Of a stretch of DNA of 64,000 nt, positions 17,567 to 25,511 are shown piece by piece. The translations under genes were made by a program, and so were the position numbers. This DNA is from Bradyrhizobium diazoefficiens. Its GTDB lineage: Bacteria; Pseudomonadota; Alphaproteobacteria; Rhizobiales; Xanthobacteraceae. The notes under the pieces are model-generated. The model saw nothing but the letters and a program-made list of their open reading frames with translations, had not been told where the DNA came from and did no database searches. The stretch spans positions 434,001 to 498,000 of the forward strand of contig NZ_CP067041.1 in assembly GCF_016599855.1 (NCBI RefSeq), in the 5' to 3' direction. Positions within the stretch are counted from its first letter, which is position 1, and every line of letters starts with the position of its first letter.

Positions 17567-18454
17567 CTACTTCGCCGCTTCGCTCGCCATCACCGGCCGC
17601 ACGGAGTCGCCTTCGCGCAGCAGCGCGCCGGCACGGGCGACGACGATGTCGCCTTCGTTGAGGCCGTCACGGACCTCGATATTGCCGCCCGACATCAATC
17701 CGGTCTCGACGCGCTTGGTCTCGACGCGATTGCGGCGGATCACCTGCACCACGGTGCCGGCGGATGAATATTGCACTGATGTCAGGGGGACCGCGACGTT
17801 GCAGCTCTGCCCGGTCTTGATCAGCGCACGCCCGCTCGCGTTCAGCAGCAGCCGCTTCTGCGAGGAGATACCGATATAGACCATGCCCTGCTGGATGTTC
17901 GGCTCGACGGTCGGGCCGATGCGCCGCACCTTGCCGTCGAGATCGCCGGCGCCGGCAATGCGCACCGTGGTCGGCTGATTGACCGCGAGCTTCCTGACAT
18001 CGTTGGTCGCGACCAGGCCGACGAGGTCGTATTCGCTGCGCGCCACGATCGTGAACAGCGCCTCGCCCTTGGCGGAGGCCGGCGCGCCGATCTGCGCCGT
18101 CGACGTGGCGATAATGCCGGCCACGGGCGCAGTGACCTGAAGCGTGCCGCCTTCGGGCAGCGCCAGCCGCGCCAGCACCTGCCCGGCCGTCGTGGTTTCG
18201 CCGGCTTCGGCTAGCACGTCCGTCACCTTCAGCCCCGGACGCTCGGGTCGCACCGAGGTCTCCTCGCGCGCCATGATCGAGCCGGTGGCCTCGACGATGT
18301 CGGAGAAGCAGGATTTTGCCGCCTTCAGCACCGTGACCGCCGGCCCCTTGGGCGTATCGTCGTCGGCAGCAAAAGCGGGCTGGGCGGAGACCAGCATTAG
18401 TCCGGCAAGGGCAACGAAGGTCTGGGAAAGGGAACGCGCAGGCAATGAACGCAT
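17567..18454 (-). CDS. periplasmic efflux adaptor (HlyD/RND membrane-fusion type), no pump adjacent
   Basis: 295 aa with a signal peptide ending in QPAFA (residues 1-29). The remainder has the pattern of RND membrane-fusion proteins: a lipoyl-type half (REETSVRPERPGLKV, VLAEAGETTTAGQVLARL), a short hinge rather than a long coiled coil, a beta-barrel (DLVGLVATNDVRKLAV) and a C-terminal VIRRNRVETKRVETGL block. It is clearly related to the adaptor at 46625-47554: both have a CFSD near the mature start, the barrel and the V-E-T-(K/R)-R-V block. Unlike that one it has no RND gene next to it, so it may serve a pump elsewhere. Confidence 0.85.
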   Translation of the reverse strand: MRSLPARSLSQTFVALAGLMLVSAQPAFAADDDTPKGPAVTVLKAAKSCFSDIVEATGSIMAREETSVRPERPGLKVTDVLAEAGETTTAGQVLARLALPEGGTLQVTAPVAGIIATSTAQIGAPASAKGEALFTIVARSEYDLVGLVATNDVRKLAVNQPTTVRIAGAGDLDGKVRRIGPTVEPNIQQGMVYIGISSQKRLLLNASGRALIKTGQSCNVAVPLTSVQYSSAGTVVQVIRRNRVETKRVETGLMSGGNIEVRDGLNEGDIVVARAGALLREGDSVRPVMASEAAK

Positions 18455-18630
18455 CGGTCATTCCGGTTGGCCGTAAGGCCTTGATCGATAGCAGAAGCGG
18501 CAGCAGCGGGCCATGGGCTGACCGGATGAGAAATGCCGCAGCAGCGCAGGCGGCGCGATGCCGCCTGTTGATTTAGTCGCTGCACACGCGAAGAGGTTCG
18601 CCGCCTGCCGAGCCAGCTCGGCCTGCATGG

Positions 18631-18732
18631 TTCGAGACGCCCGCTTTGGCGGGCTCCTCACCATGAGGGTCTGCTGTTCCGCCGCAAAACGCGACCTCAT
18701 CCTGAGGGCCCGCCGTGGGCGGGCGTCTCGAA
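18631..18732. repeat. intergenic inverted repeat (ttcgagacgcccgc family)
   Basis: Outer arms ttcgagacgcccgc and gcgggcgtctcgaa are exact complements. It occupies part of the 295-bp gap between the beta-propeller gene and the orphan adaptor gene; nothing else is seen in that gap. Confidence 0.75.
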
Positions 18733-18749
18733 GGATCGGCCGCGGGACC

Positions 18750-19877
18750 TCACTGCAACGTCAAAAACTCCACCCAGTTCGGCTTCTTGCCGGTGGCGTA
18801 GGATTTCAGCTTGCTGAGGGCGCCGCTGGTCTGGTCGATGGCGTAGACCGTCATGCCGTCGGACAGCTCGCCGACCGCGGCGAGGTAGTGCCCGGTCGGA
18901 TCGATGTTGAAGCCGCGCGGCTGCTTCTCGGTCGGCACGCTGCCGATCGTGGTCAGCTTGCCGCTCGACCCATCTACCTTGTAAGCGGTGAGCGTGTTGG
19001 TGGTGCGCTCGGAGGCGTAGAGGAAGCGGCCGTCCGGGGTGATGTGGATGTCGGCGGCCCAAGGCTTTCCGGAAAAACCTTCGGGCAGCGCCGTCGTGCG
19101 CTGGATCTCGCTCCAGGCCCCGCTCTTGGCTTCATAGCTGTACGCCGCAAGGTCGCCGTTCAGCTCGTGAATGAGATAGACGAACTTTCCGTTGGGATGG
19201 AATACGAAGTGCCGCGGCCCGGATTTCTCCGGCGTCTTGATCGCTGGCGGATTGCCTGGCGTCAGCATGCCGGCGGCGGCGTCGAACGCGAAGCTCAGTA
19301 CCTGGTCGGAGCCGAGATTGGTCGCGAACACAAAACGGTTGTCAGGCGAGGGCAGGAAGGCGTGCGCGTTCAGCCCGGTCGGGATCACCTGCTTGGGCTC
19401 GGCGACGACGCCGTTCGCGGCAAGCGGATTCAGCGCGACCTTGTTGCCGCCATAGGAGGCGCTGAACAGCACCTTGCCGCCGCGGTCGGTGGCGATGTTG
19501 GCCATGCTGTCGGCGAGCGGCCCATTGCCGATATGGCTGAGCTGGCCGCTCTTGGGATCGATCGCAAAGCTCACCGCCTGATATGGCTGCGAGCGGACGC
19601 CGGCGATCAGCACGCGGTGGTCCGGCGTGATCGCGAGCGGCGTCGAGGCGCCCGGCTTTTCGACGCCCGTGAAGGCGGCTGTCTGCACCGGCGTCATTTC
19701 GCCATTCTCGGCGATCTTGAACACGCTGATGCTGTTGGAATCGGCATTGCCGACATAGGCAAAGGTATCGGCCATGCCGGCGCGGACTCCGGAAATGAGG
19801 GCAAGCGCGGTGACAAGAGCGGTGAAGAGGGTGGTGGCGATCGTAGCGCGGGGTGCGGGGCGTGTCGGTCTGATCAA
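18750..19877 (-). CDS. exported beta-propeller (lactonase-like, YncE/Pgl type) protein
   Basis: 375 aa. Seven propeller-blade repeats are visible, each with the pattern as in TFAYVGNADSNSISVFKI, RFVFATNLGSDQVLSF and RFLYASERTTNTLTAY, matching the 6-phosphogluconolactonase-like (PF10282) propellers. A signal peptide (about residues 8-34, ending SGVRA) sends it to the periplasm, unlike cytosolic Pgl, so sugar-phosphate lactonase activity is doubtful. The start is a TTG at 19877: AGGAGG is 6 nt upstream and it places the basic n-region directly before the hydrophobic core. An ATG at 19955 lacks such a site. Confidence 0.85.
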   Translation of the reverse strand: MIRPTRPAPRATIATTLFTALVTALALISGVRAGMADTFAYVGNADSNSISVFKIAENGEMTPVQTAAFTGVEKPGASTPLAITPDHRVLIAGVRSQPYQAVSFAIDPKSGQLSHIGNGPLADSMANIATDRGGKVLFSASYGGNKVALNPLAANGVVAEPKQVIPTGLNAHAFLPSPDNRFVFATNLGSDQVLSFAFDAAAGMLTPGNPPAIKTPEKSGPRHFVFHPNGKFVYLIHELNGDLAAYSYEAKSGAWSEIQRTTALPEGFSGKPWAADIHITPDGRFLYASERTTNTLTAYKVDGSSGKLTTIGSVPTEKQPRGFNIDPTGHYLAAVGELSDGMTVYAIDQTSGALSKLKSYATGKKPNWVEFLTLQ

Positions 19878-20054
19878 GGGCGTCCTCCTGCCGGTGTGGT
19901 GTTGTCGTTTTGCGGCAGAGGATAGCGGCTCGCCTTCCGTTGCACCAAATTCCAATTGGGATTGATTGATGCCGAAATTGTATCGGTTGCAAAGCGTTTT
20001 CGAGCGAAGCGGATGCCGGTTCGTGCAGAGGAAAACGCCTCAAAACAAGACTCT

Positions 20055-20192
20055 CTAGCGCACTGACGCTGTCAGGTCGCGCGAGGGCAGATGCGGGCCG
20101 GCCGGATGGTCGGGCGGCCCGAGCACGGTCCACACGGCGACCGCCAGCAAGGCCGAAGTCAGGATGGTCCAGGCGACGAGTTGCTTGCGCAT
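20055..20192 (-). CDS. possible small single-span membrane protein (45 aa)
   Basis: From the ATG at 20192 the peptide starts MRKQLVAWTILTSALLAV, a positively charged start followed by one membrane segment, and ends in a Pro-rich tail. No clear ribosome binding site precedes it. It is one of three weak small frames in the otherwise empty stretch 19878-20878. No family recognised. Confidence 0.35.
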   Translation of the reverse strand: MRKQLVAWTILTSALLAVAVWTVLGPPDHPAGPHLPSRDLTASVR

Positions 20193-20341
20193 GAGGCCAA
20201 ATCCGTCCGTCGAAGCGTCGATGCGCCGAAAGCGCGGGGCCATCGTGCACTGCAAACGGCAACGCTCCTATGAACTCGTTCACAGCCGGACAATGCCTGC
20301 GCAAATTGCGAACCATTGCCGGCCGAATGCATTGACCCGGC

Positions 20342-20524
20342 ATGCCCCGCGAAAACGACCTCGAAGGCAAGCCCGACATGGGTGGCAAGCACGGCGGCCA
20401 GTCCGGCCAGCCCAAGCCGCCGCCGCGCCCGCGCGAAGGCGGGCAGGATGAAGACGTCGTGGCAAAGCGCCCAACCGGTCAAACCGACCGCAAAGTCTCG
20501 CCGACCAACACCAGAAAGCGCTAA
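20342..20524 (+). CDS. possible small hydrophilic protein (60 aa)
   Basis: A 60-codon frame with ATG start encodes a Gly-, Pro- and Lys-rich peptide (GGKHGGQSGQPKPPPRP) with no hydrophobic core; probably disordered if made. There is no strong ribosome binding site. No family recognised; could be chance. Confidence 0.3.
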   Translation: MPRENDLEGKPDMGGKHGGQSGQPKPPPRPREGGQDEDVVAKRPTGQTDRKVSPTNTRKR

Positions 20525-20656
20525 GCTTTGCCTGCTCTCGCTCCAGCCGCAGGGCCCCCGCCATGGATCGCCGGGAACGGCAGCGCCTTCCCGCCGTTAC
20601 CCCGATCCCGCGGGCGAAGGCGCCAAAACGGAGGCTGGCAAAACGGAGGCCGGAGA

Positions 20657-20779
20657 GTGTTTTGGATTTATTGGGACACCGCCTGGTCGCTCATCATCAG
20701 CGGCATCATGTTCGCCACCATCGTCGCCCATCCCGACGCCGAGTTCGTCGAGATCCAGGCCGGCAGGCGGGCGAAATGA
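20657..20779 (+). CDS. small membrane peptide with GTG start (40 aa)
   Basis: A GTG at 20657 has GGAGG 7 nt upstream and encodes MFWIYWDTAWSLIISGI, followed by a short polar tail. One membrane segment is obvious. The good ribosome binding site and aromatic N-terminus make this the most credible small gene of the 19878-20878 stretch. Function unknown. Confidence 0.45.
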   Translation: MFWIYWDTAWSLIISGIMFATIVAHPDAEFVEIQAGRRAK

Positions 20780-20878
20780 GCCGCGCAGCCTGAGGTCGGC
20801 ATCCCTCACCGGCGCAAATTGAGCATGGCTCGTGCGTGCCGCGTGCGCCTTTGCCTACCCTCGAAACCGTCGCCGAGA

Positions 20879-22576
20879 TCACTGCATCATCGCCGCCGCG
20901 ATCTTCTCCGCCGCCATCAACACCGGAAAATTGGTGTTGGCGCATGGCACCACCGGGAAGATCGAGGCGTCGACGACGCGCAGACCCTGAATGCCTTTGA
21001 CCCGGCCCTCCGTGTCGACCACTGCCATCGGATCGTCGGCCCGGCCCATGCGGCAGGAGCAGGAGGCGTGCCACACGCCGATGGTGGCCTTGCGCACGAA
21101 GGCTTCCAGCGCTTCGTCGTCGTTGATGACGTCATCGAAGGTAAATCCTTCGACCACGAAATTGTCGATCAGATAGTGACGCAGCGCTGCCGGGCCGTCC
21201 ATCATGGCCGCGGCGATCCTGGTCAGGATCTTGTTTTTGGTATTGACCACGCCGATCTTGCGGACCTTGTCGGTATAGGCGGCCGGGAACGGCTTGTCGG
21301 TCACCTTTCTCACGATGTCGCTCATCTGAATCGCCGCCATTTTGCGGAAGCCGCTCATCAGGCGATCGAGGTCGCGCCGGTCGGACAGCAAATTGAACTC
21401 GACGATCGGCTCGGCCGAGGGATCGCGCGAGGCGAGCTGGACCTGTCCGGTCTCGGAATAGGTCTTGTTGACGAAGGTGAGCAGCGAGCCGATCTGCGCG
21501 CCGACGGCATGCCATGCCGATTTAGAGAGCACAACGACGAACATGTCGCCTTTCGGTACGCCGGCGAGCCCGGAGGAATAGCGCAGGCCAAGCTGCATGT
21601 GCCGCCTGGTGTGCTCGTCCATGCGCGCGCCGCGGCGGACGAATGACGACAGTGAGATCGACGGATGGTCCATCAGGCGCTGGCCGACGCCTGGCAGCCC
21701 CATCAGCACCGGAATCCCGAGATCCTTGAGGTGGCCGACCGGGCCGATACCGGCGCGGAGCAGATGCGCCGGCGAATGGATGGCGCCGCTGGAGAGAATG
21801 ATCTCGCGTCCGCGGAATTCCTGCTCGCGTCCGTCGATCATCGCCTTCACGCCGACGCCTTGCGTTCCCTCAAACAGCAGCTCTCGCACCTCCGTGTTGG
21901 TCGAGATCGTGAGGTTGGCGCGCCTGCGGGTGTCGCGATCGAGATAGCCCATGGCGGCCGAGACGCGCTGCTCGGCCTCGTTGGAATGCGTCACCGGGAA
22001 ATAGCCGTCGACGAACTCGCCGTTCTGGTCCGGCAGATATTGATGCCCGGCCTCTCGAAAGGCATCGGCAAAGGCTTGGGAATGCCGCGTCCAGTGCTCC
22101 CTGGGAATGCGGCGCACGGGAATTCGACCGTCCTTGCCGTGATAGGGGCCGTCGAAATCGAGGTCGCGCTCGACCTTCTTGAAGAAGGGCAGCACGTCGG
22201 CCCAGGCCCAGCCCTCGGCGCCGCGCGTCTGCCATTCGTCGTAGTCGGTCGGTGCGCCGCGATTGGCCATCTGGCCGTTGATCGAGGATCCGCCGCCGAG
22301 CACGCGCGCCTGCTCGTATTTGCGCAAGGGCGGGCGCGCTTCGTTCGGATTGTTGTGGCTGACGACCTGTGTCGTGACCTTCAATTCTGTCCAATGGAAG
22401 CGCGGATCGAAATAGGCGGTGCCCGGATAGCTGTCCCTGATCTCGGCTGGCTCGTTGCCGGGCGGTGTGTCCTGTCCGGCTTCGCACAGCAGGACCTTGT
22501 TGGCGCTCCTGGCGGAGAGCCGGTGGGCCAGTACGGACCCCGCCGAGCCGCCGCCCACGATAATGAAGTCGTACAC
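20879..22576 (-). CDS. GMC family FAD-dependent oxidoreductase (choline/alcohol dehydrogenase type)
   Basis: 565-aa glucose-methanol-choline oxidoreductase. The N-terminal dinucleotide fold is YDFIIVGGGSAGSVLAHRL; GMC signature 1 is in VLGGGSSINGQMANRG and signature 2 in SSGAIHSPAHLLRAGIG. The catalytic-base His is in WHASCSCRMG and the second active-site position is Asn in CANTNFP. Such enzymes oxidise primary alcohols such as choline or long-chain alcohols using FAD. I start it at the GTG at 22576: AGAGGAA is about 9 nt upstream and the protein then opens directly on the FAD motif, as in the family. An ATG at 22684 would add 36 unrelated residues. No betaine genes are nearby, so the substrate is open. 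Confidence 0.9.
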   Translation of the reverse strand: MYDFIIVGGGSAGSVLAHRLSARSANKVLLCEAGQDTPPGNEPAEIRDSYPGTAYFDPRFHWTELKVTTQVVSHNNPNEARPPLRKYEQARVLGGGSSINGQMANRGAPTDYDEWQTRGAEGWAWADVLPFFKKVERDLDFDGPYHGKDGRIPVRRIPREHWTRHSQAFADAFREAGHQYLPDQNGEFVDGYFPVTHSNEAEQRVSAAMGYLDRDTRRRANLTISTNTEVRELLFEGTQGVGVKAMIDGREQEFRGREIILSSGAIHSPAHLLRAGIGPVGHLKDLGIPVLMGLPGVGQRLMDHPSISLSSFVRRGARMDEHTRRHMQLGLRYSSGLAGVPKGDMFVVVLSKSAWHAVGAQIGSLLTFVNKTYSETGQVQLASRDPSAEPIVEFNLLSDRRDLDRLMSGFRKMAAIQMSDIVRKVTDKPFPAAYTDKVRKIGVVNTKNKILTRIAAAMMDGPAALRHYLIDNFVVEGFTFDDVINDDEALEAFVRKATIGVWHASCSCRMGRADDPMAVVDTEGRVKGIQGLRVVDASIFPVVPCANTNFPVLMAAEKIAAAMMQ

Positions 22577-22642
22577 GATTGGCGTTTCCTCTTGTTCTTG
22601 TCCCAAGAGGGTAGCGTGGTTTGATTGCGAGGTCACGCCAAA

Positions 22643-22676
22643 GGCCCGGAACGTCGCGCGTCGCGACGTCCGGGCC
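22643..22676 (-). terminator. probable terminator of the NmrA-type reductase gene
   Basis: GGCCCGGAACGTCGCG pairs with TCGCGACGTCCGGGCC with one bulged base, giving a 15-bp GC-rich stem. On the minus strand, downstream of the reductase stop at 22715, the stem is followed by a short TTT. The T-run is weak, so the call is tentative. Confidence 0.5.
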
Positions 22677-22714
22677 GTTCGCAAAAGTCGGTCGCGTTCG
22701 CACGGGCGCTGCGG

Positions 22715-23596
22715 TCAGGCCGGCTTTGCGACGGCCGCCGCGATCTGGGCCGCGAAATCGCGGTAAGAGTGCAGCGGACGACCAAGTATCCTGGTCAGCC
22801 GCTCGACGTCACCGGCTTTGGGGATCATGCCGTCGGTGACATAGCGCTCGGCCATCAGGCGCATCTCATAGGCGGTCCATTTCGGCATGAAGCTCGCCAT
22901 GTTCTGCTCGAAGGCGCTGGGATCGTCGCCGCCATAGACGATCGGGCGGCCGAGGAGGTCCGACCAGATCTTCGCCACTCCCGGACCGGTCAACGTGTCG
23001 GGGCCGACCAGGTTGATGGTCTCGACCGGAAGCTTTTCCGAAGCCCGGTCGCGACGGATCAATTCGATCGCGGCAACCTCGGCGATGTCGCGCGCGTCGA
23101 CCATGGCGACGCCCTTGCTGCCGATCGGCATCGGGTAGACGCCGTGATTGAGGATCACGTCCTTGATCATGAGTTCGTTGTCGATGAAGTAGCTCGGGCG
23201 CAGGATGGTAGCGCTGAAGCCCATCCGCTCGAGCATGAGCTCGGCGCCCGACTTCACGGCGAAGTGCGGCACGTTCACGGCCCCGTCGGCGTCGAACACC
23301 GATTGATAGACCACCCGTCCGACACCGGCCTCGCGGGCGATGTTGAGCGTGATGATCGCCTGCGTGAATTCGTCGCCGGTCACGGCGTTCAGCAGGAACA
23401 GCGTTCTGACGCCGTCGAACGCGGCGCGCAGCGCCTCGATGTCGAGAAGGTCGCCCTTGGCGATTTCGACCCCGGCCGGGACGTTGTTCTTCGCGGGATC
23501 ACGGGTCAGCACGCGCACCTTGGCGCCGCGCGTGACGAGTTGTTCGACAACGTGGCGGCCGACACGGCCGGTGGCGCCGGTCACGAGGATGGTCAT
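22715..23596 (-). CDS. NmrA-type NAD(P)-binding protein (atypical SDR)
   Basis: 293 aa. The N-terminal Rossmann motif TILVTGATGRVGRHVVEQL, RVLTRDPAK (NADP-type basic residues), KGDLLD and the LRPSYFIDN stretch identify the NmrA/QOR2-like atypical short-chain reductases, which bind NAD(P) and either reduce quinones or sense redox state. The usual catalytic YxxxK is missing, as in this subgroup. Start at ATG 23596 with AGGAGT 8 nt upstream; an ATG at 23629 is less likely. Divergent from a LysR regulator with only 96 bp between the starts, the classical arrangement for regulator and target. Confidence 0.88.
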   Translation of the reverse strand: MTILVTGATGRVGRHVVEQLVTRGAKVRVLTRDPAKNNVPAGVEIAKGDLLDIEALRAAFDGVRTLFLLNAVTGDEFTQAIITLNIAREAGVGRVVYQSVFDADGAVNVPHFAVKSGAELMLERMGFSATILRPSYFIDNELMIKDVILNHGVYPMPIGSKGVAMVDARDIAEVAAIELIRRDRASEKLPVETINLVGPDTLTGPGVAKIWSDLLGRPIVYGGDDPSAFEQNMASFMPKWTAYEMRLMAERYVTDGMIPKAGDVERLTRILGRPLHSYRDFAAQIAAAVAKPA

Positions 23597-23674
23597 GGGG
23601 GTCACTCCTGTTTGGGGGTTAGAAGACACCCCGCAAATTAGTGATCCACATTCGGCCCGATAGACGCTATTTTT

Positions 23675-23687
23675 AGACTATATGTCT
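23675..23687. promoter_or_regulatory. putative LysR-type operator
   Basis: AGAC-TATAT-GTCT is a short inverted repeat 6 nt before the LysR start, in the 96-bp region shared with the divergent reductase. The surrounding T-N11-A spacing fits LysR-type boxes. An additional AGAC half-site is 13 bp to the left. Confidence 0.4.
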
Positions 23688-23692
23688 CACTG

Positions 23693-24592
23693 GTGGAACA
23701 GATGGATCTACTTGCGCTTGCTGACTTCAATCTGGTTGCCCGGCACGGAGGGTTTGGCCGAGCCGCACGGGCCTCGGGCCGGCCGAAGGCGACGCTGTCC
23801 CGCCGGGTCTCGGAACTGGAGAGCAGCCTCGATCTGCGCCTGTTCGAGCGCGGAACGCGTACCCTGAAGCTCACCCAGGAAGGGCGGGCACTCCATGAGC
23901 GCACGGGCGCATTGCTGACTGAACTCGATGAGACGGCCGCGGCGATCGCCGCAGGCGGAGACAGGCCGCGCGGCCGGTTGCGGATCAGCGCGCCGCTTCT
24001 GTTCTCGCAGACTGCGATGGGAAAGCTGGCCGCAATGTTCGCGCTGAAATTTCCCGAGATCCGACTCGAGGTCACGACAGAAGATCGTCCCGTCGACATG
24101 ATCGAGGAGGGCTATGACCTGGTGATCCGCGTCAATCCGGATCCGGACGAGAGTCTTGTCGGACGAATCTTTTTGCGTGATCGGCCGGTGGTCGTGGCGT
24201 GCCCGAGCCTTCCTCGTCCCACGGGCGATCTCACCGTGCGGGCCGTGGTACGCGGCGCGGACGACTTGAGCACCGTCTGGAATGTGGTGACGCCAGGCGG
24301 AAGCTCAGACATCGCGACCGAACCAGTGCTTCGCCTGTCATCGCTCATCATGATCCGCGATGCCGTCCGAGCCGGCGTCGGTGCCGCGCGCCTTCCTGTC
24401 TCGCTGGTGAGCCGCGACGTGGCTGCCGGCAGGCTCGTGCATTGGGGGGATATCGATGGACCCGAGATCACGCTCTGGACGCTCTATCCATCTCGCCGGC
24501 TGCTGAGCGCGCGCGTATCGGCGTTTCTCGATTGTCTCAAGGAGGCATTCCCCTCCGGGATCCCGGAGGAGCTTGCATCCTTCATCGATTGA
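23693..24592 (+). CDS. LysR family transcriptional regulator
   Basis: 299 aa (GTG start at 23693; an ATG nine bases on is possible). Winged helix-turn-helix at residues 5-65: LALADFNLVARHGGFGRAA and PKATLSRRVSELES carry the recognition helix, and LFERGTRTLKLTQEG the wing. An effector-binding domain follows, with GRLRISAPLLFSQ and IRVNPDPDESLVGR typical of the CrgA/AaeR-like group. Divergent from the NmrA-type reductase, which it probably controls. Inducer unknown. Confidence 0.92.
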   Translation: MEQMDLLALADFNLVARHGGFGRAARASGRPKATLSRRVSELESSLDLRLFERGTRTLKLTQEGRALHERTGALLTELDETAAAIAAGGDRPRGRLRISAPLLFSQTAMGKLAAMFALKFPEIRLEVTTEDRPVDMIEEGYDLVIRVNPDPDESLVGRIFLRDRPVVVACPSLPRPTGDLTVRAVVRGADDLSTVWNVVTPGGSSDIATEPVLRLSSLIMIRDAVRAGVGAARLPVSLVSRDVAAGRLVHWGDIDGPEITLWTLYPSRRLLSARVSAFLDCLKEAFPSGIPEELASFID

Positions 24593-24611
24593 GCAAGGTC
24601 TTGCCGGCGGC

Positions 24612-24872
24612 CTATTGCAGAACCTTCGGCATCACGACGACGACGTCGACCTGCTTCTTCAGCACGCGTGAGGCGACGGCTGCGATCAGCGGCGAGTAGC
24701 TGTCCTCGATGTCGGATGCGACGTCCTGGTTCCTGGCGAAGGCGTAGAGCATCGTGCCCTCGATTTCATCGAAGCGGATGCCCGCGAAAACGTGATCGAA
24801 CGTCTCGGCGCCGACGATGCCGGCCATCAGCGCCTGAATGGCATCGTCTTGAATGCGTGTGAGCTTCATCAT
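24612..24872 (-). CDS. hypothetical protein, 86 aa
   Basis: Small acidic soluble protein (MMKLTRIQDDAIQALMAG, then FDEIEGTMLYAF and QVDVVVVMPKVLQ). No family recognised. Tight position, 20 bp after the LysR stop on the other strand, and protein-like alternation of helix and strand residues support coding. The ribosome binding site is poor. Confidence 0.55.
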   Translation of the reverse strand: MMKLTRIQDDAIQALMAGIVGAETFDHVFAGIRFDEIEGTMLYAFARNQDVASDIEDSYSPLIAAVASRVLKKQVDVVVVMPKVLQ

Positions 24873-24951
24873 GCCGAGGAAATATGGCAGCGTCGCGCGA
24901 ATACAAGATGCGCTGCAAGCTAACGAAAGCCAATCCGTCGCTCTGATGACC

Positions 24952-25311
24952 TCACGTCATGCTGCCGGGCATGAAGCAGCGGATGATGGCGCGGCCGTTG
25001 ACGTAATAGGGCCAGACGATGGTGCGGCCGATGCGGTTCGGCTCGGTGATCACGGTATCGTCAGGCACGTCGATCCAGTCGCCCATGATCCTGACGCGAT
25101 AGTGTCCATCTCGCGTGTCCCAATCGACATCGTCGAGTGCGGTGCCGTCGGCGTCGGCGCAGCAGGGGCCGCCGCCCTTGCTGTGCAGGCTCTCGAACCA
25201 GCCCTTGAGCGGTGAGTTTGCGTAGCGGCCGTCGTCGCGCGCCTGCGCAGCGAAGCCGATCACGGCAGCGGCCGCTATCAGAGGGATCATCCTGAATGTC
25301 ACGATCGCCAT
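24952..25311 (-). CDS. hypothetical secreted protein with CCADADG motif, 119 aa
   Basis: From the ATG at 25311 (GAGG 5 nt upstream) the product has a signal peptide (about 1-24) and a mature domain of 95 residues: WFESLHSKGGGPCCADADG, YRVRIMGDWIDVP and a C-terminal GRAIIRCFMPGSMT. The Cys pair and the third Cys near the end may form a disulfide. This short exported type with a GGGPCCxDADG box recurs in rhizobial genomes in my recollection; its function is not known. It stands alone. Confidence 0.75.
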   Translation of the reverse strand: MAIVTFRMIPLIAAAAVIGFAAQARDDGRYANSPLKGWFESLHSKGGGPCCADADGTALDDVDWDTRDGHYRVRIMGDWIDVPDDTVITEPNRIGRTIVWPYYVNGRAIIRCFMPGSMT

Positions 25312-25511
25312 GTCGCCTCGCTCGATGTGCACGCGCGCAAGCGGTCGCAGACGACAAGCCGTCTGCGGTGCGCGTGATGCAATGTTGACCGATGCCCGCC
25401 GGCCGGAGTTCCGACCGTCTCAGCAGGTCGATAACTGCGAGGTGCGAGGTTTGATCCTATTTTGGGGACAGGATGCGATCATAGTGGCAATTGCACGCGC
25501 GGCAGCCGGCC

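Noticed and set aside
20316..20822. 168-codon open frame over the small-gene stretch
   Set aside because: No ribosome binding site and low-complexity Arg/Pro/Ser composition; it conflicts with the more protein-like small frame at 20657-20779.
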